Shown here one piece after another: positions 26,095-28,819 of a stretch of 28,819 bases of DNA. Location of the stretch: the IMG/VR virus record IMGVR_UViG_3300048062_000172, positions 1 to 28,819 of that record. One strand, 5' to 3'. The notes under the pieces are model-generated. The model did not search any database, was not told the DNA's origin, and was given only the letters and a program-made list of their open reading frames with translations. A program made the position numbers and the translations under genes. Within the stretch, counting starts at the first letter, position 1; each line of letters opens with the position of its first letter. The DNA comes from a virus.

Positions 26095-26107
26095 GATTCT
26101 TTATAAA

Positions 26108-26141
26108 TAAAAAAGGTCTATGTATTATACACAGACCTTTT
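26108..26141 (-). terminator. Intrinsic terminator of the internal-protein genes
   Basis: The minus-strand RNA reads AAAAGGTCTGTGTAT, a near-zero loop base, then ATACATAGACCTTTTTT. This is a stem of up to 15 pairs (one G-U) followed by a U run. It sits 26 bases after the stop of the acidic 474-residue gene, and the dCMP deaminase start is 14 bases beyond it. Confidence 0.88.
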
Positions 26142-26167
26142 CAAAAGTTTATATTATTGTTTAAGTA

Positions 26168-27592
26168 TTAAGCTTCTGGCGTTTCTTCACCTACTGCTGA
26201 ATCAGATTCTTTCATCTCATTCACTTTCTTAGAATATGCTTCGATCATTTCATTACATGCAGCTTCATAAGCTTCAACAGAATAATCTTCTTTCATTTCT
26301 TTAAGGCATTTAGCAGCTAATCCACCAACTAATGCAGCATTTTCTTTCATGTAAGTTTCTACTGTATGCTCATCATGTGCATCAGATTCCCATGCTTTAG
26401 CTTCGTTTTTACATGCTTCATACACCTCAGATAACATATCAGAAACTGCTTTAGTTTCTTCAGCTTCTTCTTCTGCAACTTCTTCAGATTCTTCAGATTC
26501 TTCAGATTCAGAAATTTCTTCATTACCTGCGCCGTCAACTGTATCTTCTAATTCAGTTTCTAATTCTTTTGACTTATCTTCAGGAGCTTCAACATCGTTA
26601 TCAACTTCTTTAGTTTCATCTTTTAAATCTTCAGCAGGTAAACCAGCTTCTTCTCCAGATTCAGTAATTGTCTTTACTGATTCTGAGAATTCTTCAAGAT
26701 GTTCCATGTCTATTTCTCCCTCTCCTTTTAGCGCTTTTTGTACTTCTTTAGACTTTAATAACTTTTCTATTTCTTTAATGTCGTATGGTCCGTCACCAAG
26801 CTTTTCTTGAGCAAAGTCAGCTAGAATATAATATTGATTAGAAGAATATCCTTCACCATCTCTAAAATCTGCAACTTCTTCGATGTCTGCTTTAGCAATT
26901 TTCTTACCTTCAGCAACTTTTTCAGATTCACATACACAAGGTTCTTCGTTACATGCTCCACATGATTCTTCAACCGTTTCAGTTTCAACCGATTCAAATG
27001 ATAAAGAATCAATAGCAATGTTCATTGAAACCATTTCCATTGGTTTAGTACCATCTTGATAGTCTACGGTAGCCATACTACCTGATTTGTTAAAAGATAA
27101 AATCTTAAATCTTCCAGGGAATCTGATATTTTCACCATAAACTGTTTCGCCTTTTTCGACGGCCTTTATAGCTTTCTTAATTTTAGCGTGAATACCTTCA
27201 TTTACTTCTTCAGTTTCAACGGATTCAAATTGTAAAGAATCAATTCTGATATTCATTGAAGCCATTTCCATTGGTTTAGTACCATCTTCATAGTCCACTG
27301 TTGCGAACATATCTCCAAGTTCTATGATTTTAAATCTTCCAGGAAATCTAACGTTTTCTCCGTAAACAGTTTCGCCGTTCTTAATTGCTTTTTGAGCTTT
27401 CTTTAATTTAGGGTGTACACCTTCATTTACTTCTTCAGTAGATTCTTCTACAGCATCACCATTACCCTGAACTTCTTCCGCTTCCTCTTCTGAATGTTCA
27501 ACTGGCTCAGCAGCAGCAACTACATCTTGTTGCACTTCTTCAGCTCTATCCATTTCAGATAAAAACTGTTCAAATGATTTTAATTTTGCCAT
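26168..27592 (-). CDS. Acidic internal/prohead-core-like protein with capsid-targeting peptide and tandem repeats (474 aa)
   Basis: The N-terminus is MAKLKSFEQFLSEMD: a short basic/aromatic peptide ending in L-S-E, matching the propeptide shape of T4 internal proteins cut by prohead protease. Two tandem copies of about 75 residues follow (55-129 and 130-206), each with VYGEN, RFPGRFKI, ATVDY, DGTKPMEM and a closing FESVETE. Then comes a compact Cys cluster (210-221, CGACNEEPCVC) that could bind zinc. A long Glu/Ser/Asp-rich stretch lies at about 320-382, and the C-terminal region (385-460) is helical. The total composition is strongly acidic, like T4 core proteins gp67/gp68 and gp22. V-N-E-G (55-58, 130-133) and V-A-E-G (226-229) recur as possible processing sites. 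The role as a scaffold or packaged protein is inferred. Confidence 0.75.
   Translation of the reverse strand: MAKLKSFEQFLSEMDRAEEVQQDVVAAAEPVEHSEEEAEEVQGNGDAVEESTEEVNEGVHPKLKKAQKAIKNGETVYGENVRFPGRFKIIELGDMFATVDYEDGTKPMEMASMNIRIDSLQFESVETEEVNEGIHAKIKKAIKAVEKGETVYGENIRFPGRFKILSFNKSGSMATVDYQDGTKPMEMVSMNIAIDSLSFESVETETVEESCGACNEEPCVCESEKVAEGKKIAKADIEEVADFRDGEGYSSNQYYILADFAQEKLGDGPYDIKEIEKLLKSKEVQKALKGEGEIDMEHLEEFSESVKTITESGEEAGLPAEDLKDETKEVDNDVEAPEDKSKELETELEDTVDGAGNEEISESEESEESEEVAEEEAEETKAVSDMLSEVYEACKNEAKAWESDAHDEHTVETYMKENAALVGGLAAKCLKEMKEDYSVEAYEAACNEMIEAYSKKVNEMKESDSAVGEETPEA
26975..27430 (-). repeat. Tandem intragenic duplication (two units of about 75 codons)
   Basis: Unit 1 occupies 27206-27430 and unit 2 26975-27205. 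They share a 27-base identical stretch (27262-27288 and 27031-27057), spaced 231 bases apart, and near-identical protein segments. The duplication is fairly recent given the DNA identity. Confidence 0.92.
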
Positions 27593-27621
27593 AATTATTT
27601 GTTTTTAATTTTTTTACTTAA

Positions 27622-27629
27622 TATATATC
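27622..27629 (-). promoter_or_regulatory. Putative late promoter of the acidic internal protein
   Basis: GATATATA on the minus strand, followed by TTAAG, in the 43-base gap between the 176-residue gene and the 474-residue gene. It lies about 30 bases before the ATG and has the same core as at 13599-13606 and 15006-15013. Confidence 0.4.
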
Positions 27630-27635
27630 CCTTTT

Positions 27636-28166
27636 TTATAAGGTTTTGATGTTATTTCTTTTTATCCAATCTTCTAACTTTTTAGTGGCTGCGTCAAACA
27701 TTCTACTTCTACTATAATCCTTTCCATGATTTTTAAACCATTCTTTAGTAATATAGTATGCTGGTTCTACTGGTTCGTCGTTAGCAACCATGTCTTCAAC
27801 CATTTTACTTAATCCTAGTGCAATCACTGCACCTTCCCATTCGAACGCAGTATATCCTCTAATATCATTCCATTTGTCATTAAGAAATTGACTACCTGTT
27901 TTACCAAACTCTTTATCTCTTAGTTTACGATCTGCGTATATTTTAAACAATTCGTCTCCTAAAGAATTAGTCCATATTGACATGTTCTGGTGTTCACTGT
28001 CATACACCTTATCCATCATACCCGCTTTAATAATTTCTTTACGAGTCTTTTCTATCCATTTGGGGTATTTAATTTTACCGTTACTTTTAATCCACTTATC
28101 GTAGTCGTATTTGCTAACTCCTTCGTTTAAGGATGTAAACTCTTCAAATAGTTTTAGGTGCTTCAT
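27636..28166 (-). CDS. Internal-protein candidate with capsid-targeting peptide (176 aa)
   Basis: I place the start at 28166. An upstream ATG at 28205 gives 13 extra residues but lies inside the previous gene. The ATG at 28166 follows the previous stop by 4 bases, has an A/T leader (TTAATAAG), and opens with MKHLKLFEEFTSLNEG, matching its neighbours' targeting peptides with an L-N-E cleavage site. The mature part (about 160 residues) is Lys/Asp/Trp-rich and mostly helical (YPKWIEKTRKEIIKAG, AFEWEGAVIALGLSKM), with no recognised catalytic motif. A Lys/Asn-rich end (KLEDWIKRNNIKTL) follows. It could be an injected effector; function unknown. Confidence 0.72.
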   Translation of the reverse strand: MKHLKLFEEFTSLNEGVSKYDYDKWIKSNGKIKYPKWIEKTRKEIIKAGMMDKVYDSEHQNMSIWTNSLGDELFKIYADRKLRDKEFGKTGSQFLNDKWNDIRGYTAFEWEGAVIALGLSKMVEDMVANDEPVEPAYYITKEWFKNHGKDYSRSRMFDAATKKLEDWIKRNNIKTL

Positions 28167-28170
28167 CTTA

Positions 28171-28485
28171 TTAATAGTCTCTATGACCTCCGTTAATTCT
28201 TTCAATTTTATCGTATTCTCTTCTTGAATAATTAGAAGAATCGCCTGAAATTGAAATGTCTCTATTTCCGTATAAACCCATTTTATCTAATCTATCGATG
28301 ATGTCTTCGGCAATAGGATCAGGGGCATCCATTCCTATAAGAATGTCTATTTCATTCCATTTAGAAACAAACATTACAGTTATTGGATATTTTGATTTTT
28401 TCAGCGCTTTAACTACCTTATCAAAATCTTTTTCGGTAATCTTAGCTTCACCTATAAACTGTTCAAATAATTTTACTTTTTTCAT
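28171..28485 (-). CDS. Small internal-protein candidate with capsid-targeting peptide (104 aa)
   Basis: It begins MKKVKLFEQFIGEAK. The I-G-E then Ala mirrors the T4 IPII/IPIII propeptide end I-A-E then Ala. The mature 91 residues combine a helix (DFDKVVKALKKSKYPITV), strands (ITVMFVSKWNEIDILIGM) and a C-terminal charged tail with SRREYDKIERINGG. This is compact enough to be a folded alpha/beta protein packaged in the head. The start codon is 2 bases downstream of the previous stop, and the next gene begins 4 bases after its stop. The family is not otherwise recognised. Confidence 0.72.
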   Translation of the reverse strand: MKKVKLFEQFIGEAKITEKDFDKVVKALKKSKYPITVMFVSKWNEIDILIGMDAPDPIAEDIIDRLDKMGLYGNRDISISGDSSNYSRREYDKIERINGGHRDY

Positions 28486-28487
28486 AA

Positions 28488-28819
28488 TTAGCCGTTCATT
28501 ATTCTTATTAATTTGTCTGCAAAAGATTTATTGAAACCATAGTTAGAAGAAAGGCCTATCGTAGAATAATTAGTACCTGATTCGTGATTAACAAAAACTC
28601 CGCCGTCTGATGAATTAAATTCATCTAATATAAATAATAGTTCGTAAATTTCTTGAAATAATTTATCTTTAGCCGCAGAGCTAATTCCACCTCCACATGT
28701 AACTGCGATTAAATAGCTTCTTCTGCCACCTGGTGTAAAATTAGATCTACCTTCAATTTTACCACCGACGGTTGATCTCATTGTACCTGACCATCCGCCT
28801 GCTGCAGGAACTGAAGATT
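28488..28819 (-). CDS. Unknown protein, 5' end outside the window
   Basis: The frame is open from the right edge (28819) to the stop at 28488, so the ATG at 28781 is probably internal. Residues before it read SSVPAAGGWSGT and continue without a stop. The visible part has a Gly-rich segment (SVPAAGGWSG, GGKIEGRSNF), a basic turn and a hydrophobic strand (FTPGGRRSYLIAV), then Gly/Ser-rich and helical stretches (AAKDKLFQEIYELLFILDEF). The next gene starts 2 bases after its stop, so it is in the same operon as the internal-protein candidates. No N-terminus is available to test for a targeting peptide. Confidence 0.7.
   Translation of the reverse strand, partial: SSVPAAGGWSGTMRSTVGGKIEGRSNFTPGGRRSYLIAVTCGGGISSAAKDKLFQEIYELLFILDEFNSSDGGVFVNHESGTNYSTIGLSSNYGFNKSFADKLIRIMNG

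Noticed and set aside
27615-27645. CCTTATAAAAAAGG as a terminator after the 176-residue gene
   Set aside because: Only a four-pair A/T-rich stem overlapping the stop codon, too weak; the following GATATATA is more likely a promoter.
28167-28205. Upstream ATG at 28205 giving 13 extra residues on the 176-residue internal-protein candidate
   Set aside because: It lies inside the previous gene. The ATG at 28166 has better spacing, an A/T leader and starts the shared targeting peptide.

Overview
The window is a block of late genes from a large tailed phage with a contractile tail (T4-like myovirus baseplate plan). The DNA is AT-rich, and every gene I can support lies on the minus strand, so transcription runs from the right edge to the left. 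Gaps are mostly a few bases, with several overlaps of the TAATG or ATGA type. No start codon has a convincing Shine-Dalgarno sequence; starts are preceded by A/T-only leaders. That pattern is typical of Bacteroidota, so a Bacteroidota host is the best guess. This is inference, because no host gene is present.

Region 1 (28819 to 26168, in transcription order): a partial unknown ORF, then three genes whose proteins begin with the same short peptide, M-K/A-x-(V/L)-K-x-F-E-(Q/E)-F followed within 3 to 6 residues by a (L/I)-x-E site. This closely resembles the capsid-targeting propeptide of T4 internal head proteins (Met-Lys-Thr-Tyr-Gln-Glu-Phe-Ile-Ala-Glu), which the prohead protease cuts after Glu. 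The largest of the three is a very acidic 474-residue protein with a tandem duplication; it ends at a strong intrinsic terminator (26108-26141). I read the set as a cassette of packaged internal or prohead-core proteins. It is the most interesting signal here.

Region 2 (26094 to 23146): dCMP deaminase followed by six small unknown genes, closely spaced or overlapping.

Region 3 (23110 to 15012): tail-tube/baseplate-hub genes: two putative tube-baseplate junction proteins (gp48/gp54-like), a LysM/gp53-like protein, a gp27/gpD-like hub with an extra Pro/Glu linker and Ig-like domain, an OB-fold gp5/gpV-like spike without lysozyme, and a 571-residue unknown.

Region 4 (14965 to 12272): two genes unexpected in a baseplate operon. 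One is a four-domain ribosomal protein S1 homologue, followed by an intrinsic terminator (13631-13658). The other is an amidoligase-like enzyme (COOH-NH2 ligase, glutamine-synthetase-like fold) fused to a pentapeptide-repeat-like tail.

Region 5 (12255 to 1): baseplate wedge and peripheral proteins: an unknown virion protein, gp25, gp6 (baseplate J), an 89-residue protein, a gp7/gpI-like wedge protein with PKD-like domains, and three fibre-like or peripheral baseplate proteins. The last, at least 1199 residues, runs off the left edge.

A GATATATA or GAATATATA motif (minus strand) sits at six gene junctions and may be the late-promoter element of this phage. I saw no tRNA, CRISPR, insertion sequence, integrase or plus-strand gene. 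Apart from short gaps the whole window is coding; no gene-free stretch exceeds about 110 bases.
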